Below are positions 42,856 to 55,151 of a stretch of DNA of 64,000 nucleotides, in pieces. Every line of letters starts with the position of its first letter. Positions within the stretch are counted from its first letter, which is position 1. A model generated the notes under the pieces. It had not been told where the DNA came from and made no database searches. It worked only from the letters and a program-made list of their open reading frames with translations. This DNA comes from Kitagawia praeruptora (Eukaryota; Streptophyta; Magnoliopsida; Apiales; Apiaceae), in the NCBI GenBank assembly GCA_037693485.1, contig CM075348.1, positions 127,979,609 through 128,043,608 of the forward strand. Direction: 5' to 3'. The translations under genes and the position numbers were made by a program.

Positions 42856-45800
42856 GGAGAGATTGTTGCGGGGAATCGATTAATTCGGGAGGTATAATCT
42901 CGCATCTCCATATCTATTTAATTTTCGTAGTTAATTAGTTGTAAATTTTGAGTTAATTGTTTTAATTTTATTTTGTAGTTTAAATTCGGAAAGTATATAA
43001 ATTATTGTAATTGTTGTAATTTAATTGATTTTAAATTGTGAGATTATTGTGGTAATTAAATTAGATTTAATTGTGAGGTTAATTATGGTGGTTTAATTAG
43101 TTTAAATGGAAGGCTTAATGTGGTAATGGGTATAATTAGACTAAAATTGTAAGATTATGATTATTGGTTGAATTTCCGATATTTAATTCGGAAGGTATGT
43201 TTGTAATTATAATTGTTGAGTTTAATTATGAGTCCGATTAAAGGTTCGGGTTAGTGATTGTTAATTGTTAAATTGCTAATTGTTAATTGTTAGTGAGTAA
43301 TTATTAATTGTCGGATAATATATTTGGGTTAGTTGTCAAGTAATTGTTAAGTGCTAATTGCTAATTGTTAGTTTCCAAATTGTAATTTTTAATTTGTTAA
43401 GTGCTAAGTGCTAAGTGCTAAGTGCTAATTGTTATTGTCATATGAGGTATAGTTATAAGAGTTGGCTTATCGGTAAATGTTTATGTGCTAAATGGTATAA
43501 GTCGGGTCGTAGTAATTGTTAGAAGTCATAAGTGCCAACTACGTGGTGTTGGCTTAAATGTGGATAAACTTAGTTTACTTTTCCCTTATGTGCTAGTTGC
43601 CGCATGTCTGGGCGGGTACTTTTCCTTATGTGCTAGTTGCCGCATGTCTGGGCGGGTACTTTTCTTATATGTTTACTTTTATGTTGCTGCAAGTTGAGGC
43701 AGCTTTTATTTTATCAAAAACAGGGTTATAAATTGTTTTGTTGGCATGGAGGGGCTGAGCCCATAGTCCGATAAACGAATACTACATGCCAAAATTTTCT
43801 AAAAATCCCCTGCGTTTTAATTTATTTAACTTATTTGATTTCAAGGGTTTAAAGGTATGATTTGGGTGTTAACTGTTTATGTGCATATGTGTTAAGTGAA
43901 TTAATTCGAGGATTATGTGCTAATTCGAGGATTAAATGTGTCTTGAAGATTAAATGGGTATTATGAGTCTTTATCGAGGGCTAAGTATGTTTTGAGGATT
44001 ACTTGTTAATTAACTTATGACAAAAGTATGTCAATAGTATTATGGTCAAAAGTGTTAAGTGGAGTTTTGACTAAGTGTTATAACTGTGTAGTGTTATGAT
44101 ATGTTGGTACTAGGAAATGTTCACTTTATATTAGGGGACTCTTCCCGTGTTGTTTGCTATTACTAAATGTCTTATGTGCATTGAGTGCTATTAGAGTAGT
44201 CAACTATAGGGAGGACACCTATAGTTTGACTTTATGATTATTTAGTGATAATCCCGAGTTGTGTCTACTCGATATACGTGGTATGACTGACACGTACTCG
44301 TAACCATTTCAGTACCATTAGGGCGAAATCAAATTGGAGCGACGTGCATCCAAAAAGGAAGACCGAGACGTCAGGTAAGGTCCATGGAATTACTTGGACG
44401 AGGTGCGAAGGGTTTATTCGCGATTTCTGCTAAGGACCAAAGGCAAGTTTATTATGCATACTCTATTGTTCAGAGTATATTTATTTTAAATATATGAAAT
44501 GTGTTAAATAAGTTTTCAATCCATAAACGCGAGTTTTTCCAACCTTGTACTTCTTCTCCCAAATCATTGTATTCCTTGCTTTGCCAACAATATTAAATCC
44601 TGCTCGTGCAATAACCAAAACCCCATGGCTTATAATACCGTTGATGGGCAGTGATATTTTTATGGCTCTATATCTTGATTTATACGGTATATATATATAT
44701 CTATAAACTTTTTGTACTATGGAAGTAGACTATATGTTACGAGGTATATACTTATGTATCGGAATGAGAAAGGCTCCGAGGGTAGAGCGTGTATTGAGTT
44801 ATCAAATTTAGCCCGCGTGTCGGGGCTATTTTGTATTGTATGTTTTCGAAAACCCGGGCAAAACTTTTAAAAAGAATTTCGCAATAATTAACCTAAAGGC
44901 AACATCACCAATAAACCAGTGTTTATTTAATTAATAGATGCTCCTGAAAGTATTTACTAATTAAATAAACCTCATTCGCCTAATTAAATTTATTTAATTA
45001 GATGAATATCATTTTCAAAACGCTTTCTTAAAATCACTTTGTCCCGGAGAAATAATAAAACAATTTAATGGAGTGATTCTATCTAGTATATTATTTATCG
45101 GAGATAGTTTATTTTCAATACGGATTAAAGATATTCCAATGGTTATAAATTGGGTACTTTCAGCTTAAAACAGCTAGATTGATATCGATATATGTTATTT
45201 GAATGCTTATTTAATTCGATGAATATTAATTATAATATTCATTAAGAAACAAAAAAAAAAGAGAAGAAGGATTTTCATGCTTATTAATTATTTCTTATTG
45301 ACCGAGAGTCAGTAGTAGTTATTTGATAAAGTGGCTAAAGTTGGGAGACTGCTGGAGAGATTGTGTCTTGATTTTGACTAGAAACACTTCAAGAGTTGTA
45401 TTTGGGTGTTTTGAGGTTATTAAATATTCCAGTATTAATAGTAAATATTATTTGAATATTACTTAATAATGAATATTAATTTGAGTATTCTTTTAAAAAG
45501 GGATTATTGAATATTTATTATTTGTTACATAGTAGTCAAATATTTATTAAATACTCTAAGTGTTTTGAAGGTTATAAAACACTATTTAAAGATTGTCTAA
45601 GAACTTTCATAGTCATTTAAAATATTATATTTTGAATCTATCTAGGTAAGTTACTTTTCAAGAACTTATATATATATGGAATTACCCTGTTGTGGTTACA
45701 AGCTTTATGCGTACCATTTTCCATGTGTGATCACAAACCCTGTGTCGAGATTGATATCGGTACAAGTGTATATCTATACTTGAACTCTTTTGAACTCAAA

Positions 45801-47376
45801 ACATTTTCGAAAACCCCCGGTCAGGTTTTACTCTCTTGCTCGTTTTTCAAGAAATTATCGGTCGACTGAAGTCGAACTTCAACTACTCAAGTTTTCTATC
45901 AAAATGATTTTGACAAGAAAAGAAAAAGGGGACTCTGGCAGGTGTGGGAATCGTTGACGAACGATTCCCGGGATGTGTAAGCGGCCGTGAGCCAGGCGGT
46001 CCATCAATTATTATTCCGGCCCATGTGTTGCCGAAGGATGATTACGGATGTAGTTTTCATCGAGGGTGATTACGGATGTAGTTTTCACTCGGGGATAGTT
46101 ACGGATGTAGTTTCTATCCTTCTACCGGTAGAGAAGACCCGCGGATTATTGGACTTGGATGTGGCGACTGATCATCGTCAATCCTTGTCAGGTTTTATGT
46201 TTTCCTTAAGTCCCATCCTCCACTTTGGAAAAATACTCAAACACTGCTTCTTAGGCCTAAGTGCCAAGTAGCCGATAGTGTTGTTTTCAGTTTTGAAAGA
46301 TGATGAATTCATGCAGTATCTAGAACTGCAAGATTATTCTAACAATAATGGCACGTGCTTGTGCACTTTTGCAATTATTCAAAAGATGAAAGATGGTTCA
46401 TCGGTTATTGATGTTAAGTCCCAAATGTTTTGCTTCAAGAACTTTGACTCTCTTCCTATCAGTTATTTCTGAGTTTCACTTATCAAGTGGTTAACGAACT
46501 TATATCCTGTACAGAATCTTGAACTGTAAGGTGTTTTAATGATAATGATATACTCATGTGTATTTACTTACAAACTTGAGGAGTATTAAAAAGGGAACTT
46601 TATAATGGTTTGGTTTATGAAGAGTGGTAATAACTATCTTAGCAGCATATTGAACTGCATATTTTGAAAAGCTCCCTAAGAGGTTATCAATACTATGAGT
46701 ATGGTATGTGGATAGGGTATGAGGATTACTATTGTTGACATGAACTTACTTTATTTATCTGATGTTACTCGAAATGTCATATATTCCCTACTGAGGTTTC
46801 ATTGTTGCAAATATTTCGAAATTGATATTAAGTATCGTTATATTTCGAAAACTCCATGTGTATATTGATATATATTGTTGTGCTCTATTAATACTTGCTG
46901 GGCAATTCTTTCGCTCATACTTGCTTGTTTTAAATATTAACCTTTCAGAGGAAGGTAGATGATTGAGGCTTATCTGCATGGCTCAGGAGAAGCAGGCAGT
47001 GTGCCTTTGTGAAGATGTTATGATCCAGAACATAGATAGCTGGAATAAGTTATATGTAAGTACATTGATGTGTAATATATATTACTTTGTACTGAGTAGT
47101 ACTAGTTGCTGGTGTACTTCCCAACGAAGCTATACTAGTAGCATAAGATTTTTAAGGCATAGTGCGATGTAGTAGAATGGATGTAATAAAGATGTAAAGA
47201 TTTTAGTTCTTGTTTCTAGCCCTATAACCTAAAAGATGCTTGGTGGTTGGGGTCACAGATGTTGTAATTCAGTTATTAAATGATTACATGTGGTTTAATA
47301 TTGTCAAACAGGTAATTTGATGTTAAGGATTTCCGCGTGACGACCAAATCCCTGACCCCGGATTTGGGGCGTTACA
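41823..47376 (+). repeat. Element E 5' LTR (5554 bp)
   Basis: Near-identical to 49581-55151. It contains a GA microsatellite (42805-42852), a TTAAGTGCTAAGTGCTAAG run near 43400, two copies of a 40-bp unit (about 43585-43665) and a triplicated GATTACGGATGTAGTTTTC-type motif at 46040-46110. The open frames around the GA run are low-complexity artefacts. No gene. Confidence 0.95.
42805..42852 (+). repeat. (AG)24 microsatellite
   Basis: Pure AG run of 48 bp. The equivalent run in the other LTR (50563-50606) is 44 bp. Confidence 0.95.
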
Positions 47377-49580
47377 GAAATGGTATCAGAGATGAGGTTA
47401 TAGTAAACTAGAAACGAGAGTGAGTAGGAGTGGGTATAGTTATGTGAGAACGTCAGAACTCATGTAGAGTTCATGTTGGACTATTGGATATAGTACCAAT
47501 GATTAAGATAAGATTTTGAGGAATATGTTGAGGTAGACTTCACTTCTTGTGGTGATGGATGTTTGCTAAAGAACTCTTAGAGACAAGTGTTGGTTGGCAA
47601 GGGCATAGAGCGCCCAAGGCCTAAATTTAAGATGATTTTAGGGGATTCATGGAGGCAGTTATGTATTCCCCGAACTATAGGGAAGCAAAACAAGATCACT
47701 ATGAAAGGTTATCAGTCGAAGTTGCGGGTATTTAAAACCCTCTCGAGCTTGATAGAGTTTAAGGTAATATTATGAATGGATTGGTGGATAGACACCGATT
47801 GTTTCAATTGATTATAGAGATAAATGGCAAAGTTGAGGTTTGTCAATAAAGACGAGATATATTTTTAGAACCAAGACGGACTGAGAAAGTCTGAGAGACT
47901 AGTACGAAGGTTGTTATGCCAAAAAGGGATAAGCTTAAGTTGCACACGGAATTGTCATGAGGACAGGAACATGTGGTATAAACACGGTTATAATGGTGAC
48001 TGGATCTAAGTATGTATTTCCAGCAATGTTCCAGAATATCGCCCATTCGACACGTGGAATTCGTCGTTGCTAGGGGCGACACCGGTATCGAAGTCTTCTC
48101 AAAGAATAGAACGCTTGCGTGAGATGCTTGCGCCGAGTCGAATAGAACTCCTTAATATCGTAAAATGCCGATGGTTAAATCTCTAGCGACTATTACGAGT
48201 CGACGATGACGTCGGTTATCGAGCACCTTAGGGTGTGCGTGGAAAAGAAGAGCGCTACAATCGAAAAATTATCCGTCAGAGGAGCCGACATGAAAGGCAT
48301 CCGTGGAGACCTTGGCATTACCCTCCCCAATTATGAATCATTTTGATTACTTCCCCAGTCTGAATTATTTGATATCTCCCCATTTGCAACTTATGTTTAT
48401 TATCTCCCCAATGTGAATTATTTGACACATCCCCGTGCATAAATTATTTGGATTACCTCCCTAATCTATGACCTATCTTGACATCTCTCCAAGAGAGAAT
48501 TTTGATAAAGAATATACTCCCTCTTCGAAGTTGTTTTATAATACTCATGTTAAACCATATTGGTTTCAATTTTGCTAGAAGCTGTCATCATACCTACTTT
48601 CAGATTTATGAGGCCCTATCGATTGATGATATTTAAATTCCCACTTTTCTTCAAATATTAGATAATCCTATGGTGCTATAGCACCACTTGCTTGTTGTAT
48701 ACCAGTATCTTTCTGGTTATCCTTTTCCTTGGAAATTGCACCTTGGAATCTGATCAATTTTAATCCAGGGTGTCCACTTGAGAATTATCTGTCGAAAGAC
48801 GATAATTATTATCTTCACTTCGAATTGCTTTCATACTTCCCAGCTTCCACTGAGACGAACAACCCTATACTTATAGGGGACACAAGGGCTATCTGTCTGT
48901 GTGATAGAAGTCCGACGGGACGCCGTCACTTGTGAGTTGTGAAATACAAGAAGGCTAACTACCTTTAGTAATGTCTTAACTGAGACACGCAACGTGAGTT
49001 CTTATGATCATATTGATCTCTCAGTAAATTTCCTTATTTCAAACAAGGTTTACTTTAATACTCTTAACCTTATGATCACCAGTGTGTGACAATTGCCTTG
49101 ATATGACAGCTATCTTTTCAAAGCTCCATTATTCTTATTATCTCTAATAAATTTGAAGGGGATACCAACCAGGTCTGCCAAGTCATAAATTCGCTGATAG
49201 AAACTGAATTCGAACGGAATCGCCAAGAGCAGGAGCGAATTCCAAAACGAATAGAATATCAGTGAGGTATAGCTAGAATTGGTTCGTTCTCTCTCTCAAG
49301 AATGTCATGTTAATAGAGTCAGTGAACTCTCTCTCTCAGGGATAGTATGATAATGGAAAGTGGGTCAAGACATATGTGTGAAAGGAATAACGTGGTAAGA
49401 CTCCAGTGATAACTGTGTCAAATAGAGAATCGAGGTTTGAATTGAGATATTGGAGGAGTTGTTTACGAAGAGACACTATCTCCTGTTTTGCAGAATAAGT
49501 GTTGATGATAAAAGAGTTAAGGAATCCCAGTAGTGGCCTTAGCTGATTCCGTGGACGGAATCCTTTTAAGGAGGGTAGAC
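47377..49580 (+). other. Element E internal region without gag or pol
   Basis: The primer site TGGTATCAGAGATG lies at 47381-47394. The rest has only short open frames, none resembling gag, protease, RT or integrase. A degenerate repeat of CTCCCCA...GAATTATTTGA (about 27-30 bp) fills 48325-48500. The end has a hairpin (49545-49562) and a polypurine tract (49564-49580). It may act only as a packaging and priming scaffold. Confidence 0.8.
49545..49580 (+). promoter_or_regulatory. Element E polypurine tract with hairpin
   Basis: GATTCCG, 4-base loop, CGGAATC is followed by CTTTTAAGGAGGGTAGAC and the LTR start. It is nearly the same as the element A signal at 1779-1813. Confidence 0.88.
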
Positions 49581-50560
49581 TGTAATAACCCGGATTTTTC
49601 AAGAAATGATTTTATTATTATTTCAATAATAGTAATGTTTTCCTAAAATGAGGAGGAATTTTTTTTATTATTTTATTATTCAATTATTTAATTATTTTCG
49701 GTTAAGTGGAATCGGGTCCCATTTTAAAATTTTATTGACCTAGTAGATATCTCGAGTCAATAGTTTATTTGGACAAAGATTTAATTTTGGAATGTGAAAT
49801 TATTCAGTAAAGATTTTATTTTAAATTATTGAATAATTTAGAGATTTTAAAATCCTTAGAAAATGTTTATTTTAATTATTTGAGGATTTGTAGAAATTAC
49901 TTGATTAATATATAAAATCAAGAATTTGAGATTTTACTAAAACAATAGTGTTTGTAGTATTTTTATAAAGCCCTGTAAATTGTGAATTATGAATCACAAT
50001 TATTATTTTTATGATTTGTTTTTATAAATTATTAATATTTGTAAAATGCATATCAATTTAGAAAATTTAGATTTAATTCTAATTCTTTCGCCAAAAGTCT
50101 TTAAAAATATTCTAGTATTTAATTATGCTAGAAATTTTATTTTTACAAATTAGATTTATTTACTCCGAATATTATTTTAAGGTGTGTAGTATTTAAATGT
50201 ATTACTTTTTGAATAGTGTTGGGCTTGAGCCCATTAGGGTTAAAAAAACACACAACACACATAGATATACACATAATACACACAAAGCCGCACAAAAACA
50301 CGCAGAGACAAAATCAGTCGGGGGAGAGGGAAAAATCGGAGGGGGAGGAAGAGAGTTGGAGATTGGGGATTTTAATTGAAGAAATGAGAAGAGGAAAGAA
50401 GTGTGTGTGCGTATGTGGGTTGACTGGTAGGAGCAGCTGTGTAGATGAAGGAGAAGGCGGCTGGTCGCAGGTCGGACAGGCGGCGGCGCACCGGCGAAGT
50501 CTGGTGGCAGGCCCGTGGTGGCGACTGGACGGCGCGGGGAGGAGAGAGACCAGTCGAAAC

Positions 50561-50609
<49 letters not shown>

Positions 50610-53600
50610 GGAGAGATTGTTGCGGGGAATCGATTAATTCGGGAGGTATAATCTCGCATCTCCATATCTATTTAATTTTCGTAGTTAATTAGTTGTAAAT
50701 TTTGAGTTAATTGTTTTAATTTTATTTTGTAGTTTAAATTCGGAAAGTATATAAATTATTGTAATTGTTGTAATTTAATTGATTTTAAATTGTGAGATTA
50801 TTGTGGTAATTAAATTAGATTTAATTGTGAGGTTAATTATGGTGGTTTAATTAGTTTAAATGGAAGGCTTAATGTGGTAATGGGTATAATTAGACTAAAA
50901 TTGTAAGATTATGATTATTGGTTGAATTTCCGATATTTAATTCGGAAGGTATGTTTGTAATTATAATTGTTGAGTTTAATTATGAGTCCGATTAAAGGTT
51001 CGGGTTAGTGATTGTTAATTGTTAAATTGCTAATTGTTAATTGTTAGTGAGTAATTATTAATTGTCGGATAATATATTTGGGTTAGTTGTCAAGTAATTG
51101 TTAAGTGCTAATTGCTAATTGTTAGTTTCCAAATTGTAATTTTTAATTTGTTAAGTGCTAAGTGCTAAGTGCTAAGTGCTAATTGTTATTGTCATATGAG
51201 GTATAGTTATAAGAGTTGGCTTATCGGTAAATGTTTATGTGCTAAATGGTATAAGTCGGGTCGTAGTAATTGTTAGAAGTCATAAGTGCCAACTACGTGG
51301 TGTTGGCTTAAATGTGGATAAACTTAGTTTACTTTTCCCTTATGTGCTAGTTGCCGCATGTCTGGGCGGGTACTTTTCCTTATGTGCTAGTTGCCGCATG
51401 TCTGGACGGGTACTTTTCCTTATGTGCTAGTTGCCGCATGTCTGGGCGGGTACTTTTCTTATATGTTTACTTTTATGTTGCTGCAAGTTGAGGCAGCTTT
51501 TATTTTATCAAAAACAGGGTTATAAATTGTTTTGTTGGCATGGAGGGGCTGAGCCCATAGTCCGATAAACGAATACTACATGCCGAAATTTTCTAAAAAT
51601 CCCCTGCGTTTTAATTTATTTAACTTATTTGATTTCAAGGGTTTAAAGGTATGATTTGGGTGTTAACTGTTTATGTGCATATGTGTTAAGTGAATTAATT
51701 CGAGGATTATGTGCTAATTCGAGGATTAAATGTGTCTTGAAGATTAAATGGGTATTATGAGTCTTTATCGAGGGCTAAGTATGTTTTGAGGATTACTTGT
51801 TAATTAACTTATGACAAAAGTATGTCAATAGTATTATGGTCAAAAGTGTTAAGTGGAGTTTTGACTAAGTGTTATAACTGTGTAGTGTTATGATATGTTG
51901 GTACTAGGAAATGTTCACTTTATATTAGGGGACTCTTCCCGTGTTGTTTGCTATTACTAAATGTCTTATGTGCATTGAGTGCTATTAGAGTAGTCAACTA
52001 TAGGGAGGACACCTATAGTTTGACTTTATGATTATTTAGTGATAATCCCGAGTTGTGTCTACTCGATATACGTGGTATGACTGACACGTACTCGTAACCA
52101 TTTCAGTACCATTAGGGCGAAATCAAATTGGAGCGACGTGCATCCAAAAAGGAAGACCGAGACGTCAGGTAAGGTCCATGGAATTACTTGGACGAGGTGC
52201 GAAGGGTTTATTCGCGGTTTCTGCTAAGGACCAGAGGCAAGTTTATTATGCATACTCTATTGTTCAGAGTATATTTATTTTAAATATATGAAATATGTTA
52301 AATAAGTTTTCAATCCATAAACGCGAGTTTTTCCAACCTTGTACTTCTTCTCCCAAATCATTGTATTCCTTGCTTTGCCAACAATATTAAATCCTGCTCG
52401 TGCAATAACCAAAACCCCATGGCTTATAATACCGTTGATGGGCAGTGATATTTTTATGGCTCTATATCTTGATTTATACGGTATATATATATATCTATAA
52501 ACTTTTTGTACTATGGAAGTAGACTATATGTTACGAGGTATATACTTATGTATCGGAATGAGAAAGGCTCCGAGGGTAGAGCGTGTATTGAGTTATCAAA
52601 TTTAGCCCGCGTGTCGGGGCTATTTTGTATTGTATGTTTTCGAAAACCCGGGCAAAACTTTTAAAAAGAATTTCGCAATAATTAACCTAAAGGCAACATC
52701 ACCAACAAACCAGTGTTTATTTAATTAATAGATGCTCCTGAAAGTATTTACTAATTAAATAAACCTCATTCGCCTAATTAAATTTATTTAATTAGATGAA
52801 TATCATTTTCAAAACGCTTTCTTAAAATCACTTTGTCCCGGAGAAATAATAAAACAATTTAATGGAGTGATTCTATCTAGTATATTATTTATCGGAGATA
52901 GTTTATTTTCAATACGGATTAAAGATATTCCAATGGTTATAAATTGGGTACTTTCAGCTTAAAACAGCTAGATTGATATCGATATATGTTATTTGAATGC
53001 TTATTTAATTCGATGAATATTAATTATAATATTCATTAAGAAACAAAAAAAAAGAGAAGAAGGATTTTCATGCTTATTAATTATTTCTTATTGACCGAGA
53101 GTCAGTAGTAGTTATTTGATAAAGTGGCTAAAGTTGGGAGACTGCTGGAGAGATTGTGTCTTGATTTTGACTAGAAACACTTCAAGAGTTGTATTTGGGT
53201 GTTTTGAGGTTATTAAATATTCCAGTATTAATAGTAAATATTATTTGAATATTACTTAATAATGAATATTAATTTGAGTATTCTTTTAAAAAGGGATTAT
53301 TGAATATTTATTATTTGTTACATAGTAGTCAAATATTTATTAAATACTCTAAGTGTTTTGAAGGTTATAAAACACTATTTAAACATTGTCTAAGAACTTT
53401 CATAGTCATTTAAAATATTATATTTTGAATCTATCTAGGTAAGTTACTTTTCAAGAACTTATATATATATGGAATTACCCTGTTGTGGTTACAAGCTTTA
53501 TGCGTACCATTTTCCATGTGTGATCACAAACCCTGTGTCGAGATTGATATCGGTACAAGTGTATATCTATACTTGAACTCTTTTGAACTCAAAACATTTT

Positions 53601-55151
53601 CGAAAACCCCCGGTCAGGTTTTACTCTCTTGCTCGTTTTTCAAGAAATTATCGGTCGACTGAAGTCGAACTTCAACTACTCAAGTTTTCTATCAAAATGA
53701 TTTTGACAAGAAAAGAAAAAGGGGACTCTGGCAGGTGTGGGAATCGTTGACGAACGATTCCCGGGATGTGTAAGCGGCCGTGAGCCAGGCGGTCCATCAA
53801 TTATTATTCCGGCCCATGTGTTGCCGAAGGATGATTACGGATGTAGTTTTCATCGAGGGTGATTACGGATGTAGTTTTCACTCGGGGATAGTTACGGATG
53901 TAGTTTCTATCCTTCTACCGGTAGAGAAGACCCGCGGATTATTGGACTTGGATGTGGCGACTGATCATCGTCAATCCTTGTCAGGTTTTATGTTTTCCTT
54001 AAGTCCCATCCTCCACTTTGGAAAAATACTCAAACACTGCTTCTTAGGCCTAAGTGCCAAGTAGCCGATAGTGTTGTTTTCAGTTTTGAAAGATGATGAA
54101 TTCATGCAGTATCTAGAACTGCAAGATTATTCTAACAATAATGGCACGTGCTTGTGCACTTTTGCAATTATTCAAAAGATGAAAGATGGTTCATCGGTTA
54201 TTGATGTTAAGTCCCAAATGTTTTGCTTCAAGAACTTTGACTCTCTTCCTATCAGTTATTTCTGAGTTTCACTTATCAAGTGGTTAACGAACTTATATCC
54301 TGTACAGAATCTTGAACTGTAAGGTGTTTTAATGATAATGATATACTCATGTGTATTTACTTACAAACTTGAGGAGTATTAAAAAGGGAACTTTATAATG
54401 GTTTGGTTTATGAAGAGTGGTAATAACTATCTTAGCAGCATATTGAACTGCATATTTTGAAAAGCTCCCTAAGAGGTTATCAATACTATGAGTATGGTAT
54501 GTGGATAGGGTATGAGGATTACTATTGTTGACATGAACTTACTTTATTTATCTGATGTTACTCGAAATGTCATATATTCCCTACTGAGGTTTCATTGTTG
54601 CAAATATTTCGAAATTGATATTAAGTATCGTTATATTTCGAAAACTCCATGTGTATATTGATATATATTGTTGTGCTCTATTAATACTTGCTGGGCAATT
54701 CTTTCGCTCATACTTGCTTGTTTTAAATATTAACCTTTCAGAGGAAGGTAGATGATTGAGGCTTATCTGCATGGCTCAGGAGAAGCAGGCAGTGTGCCTT
54801 TGTGAAGATGATATGATCCAGAACATAGATAGCTGGAATAAGTTATATGTAAGTACATTGATGTGTAATATATATTACTTTGTACTGAGTAGTACTAGTT
54901 GCTGGTGTACTAGTAGCATAAGATTTTTAAGGCATAGTGCGATGTAGTAGAATGGATGTAATAAAGATGTAAAGATTTTAGTTCTTGTTTCTAGCCCTAT
55001 AACCTAAAAGATGCTTGGTGGTTGGGGTCACAGATGTTGTAATTCAGTTATTAAATGATTACATGTGGTTTAATATTGTCAAACAGGTAATTTGATGTTA
55101 AGGATTTCCGCGTGACGACCAAATCCCTGACCCCGGATTTGGGGCGTTACA
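49581..55151 (+). repeat. Element E 3' LTR (5571 bp)
   Basis: Differs from the 5' LTR by about ten substitutions, a third copy of the 40-bp unit (about 51330-51450), an AG run shorter by 4 bp, one A fewer in an A-run near 53045, and an 18-bp deletion at about 54910. These indels account for the 17-bp length difference. Confidence 0.95.

Larger units (their letters stand above)
41823..55151 (+). mobile_element. Element E: non-autonomous giant-LTR retrotransposon
   Basis: It has LTRs of 5554 bp (41823-47376) and 5571 bp (49581-55151), a perfect TCATT duplication (41818-41822 and 55152-55156), a methionine-tRNA primer site and a polypurine tract. The internal region is only 2204 bp and encodes no gag or pol that I can find. 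LTR ends (TGTAATAACCC...GGGGCGTTACA), primer site and polypurine region match element A's family, so a Tekay-type relative probably supplies the proteins. About ten substitutions separate the LTRs by eye, so the insertion is very recent. It resembles the LARD class but with even larger LTRs. Confidence 0.9.

Noticed and set aside
42444..42938. Several overlapping open frames on both strands around the GA run, repeated at 50197-50692
   Set aside because: They are produced by the AG/CT microsatellite and exist twice only because they lie in both LTRs of element E. No recognisable domain.
45987..46472. Open frames of 94 and 64 residues repeated exactly at 53780-54265
   Set aside because: Same reason: both are inside the LTRs of element E, and no family is recognisable.
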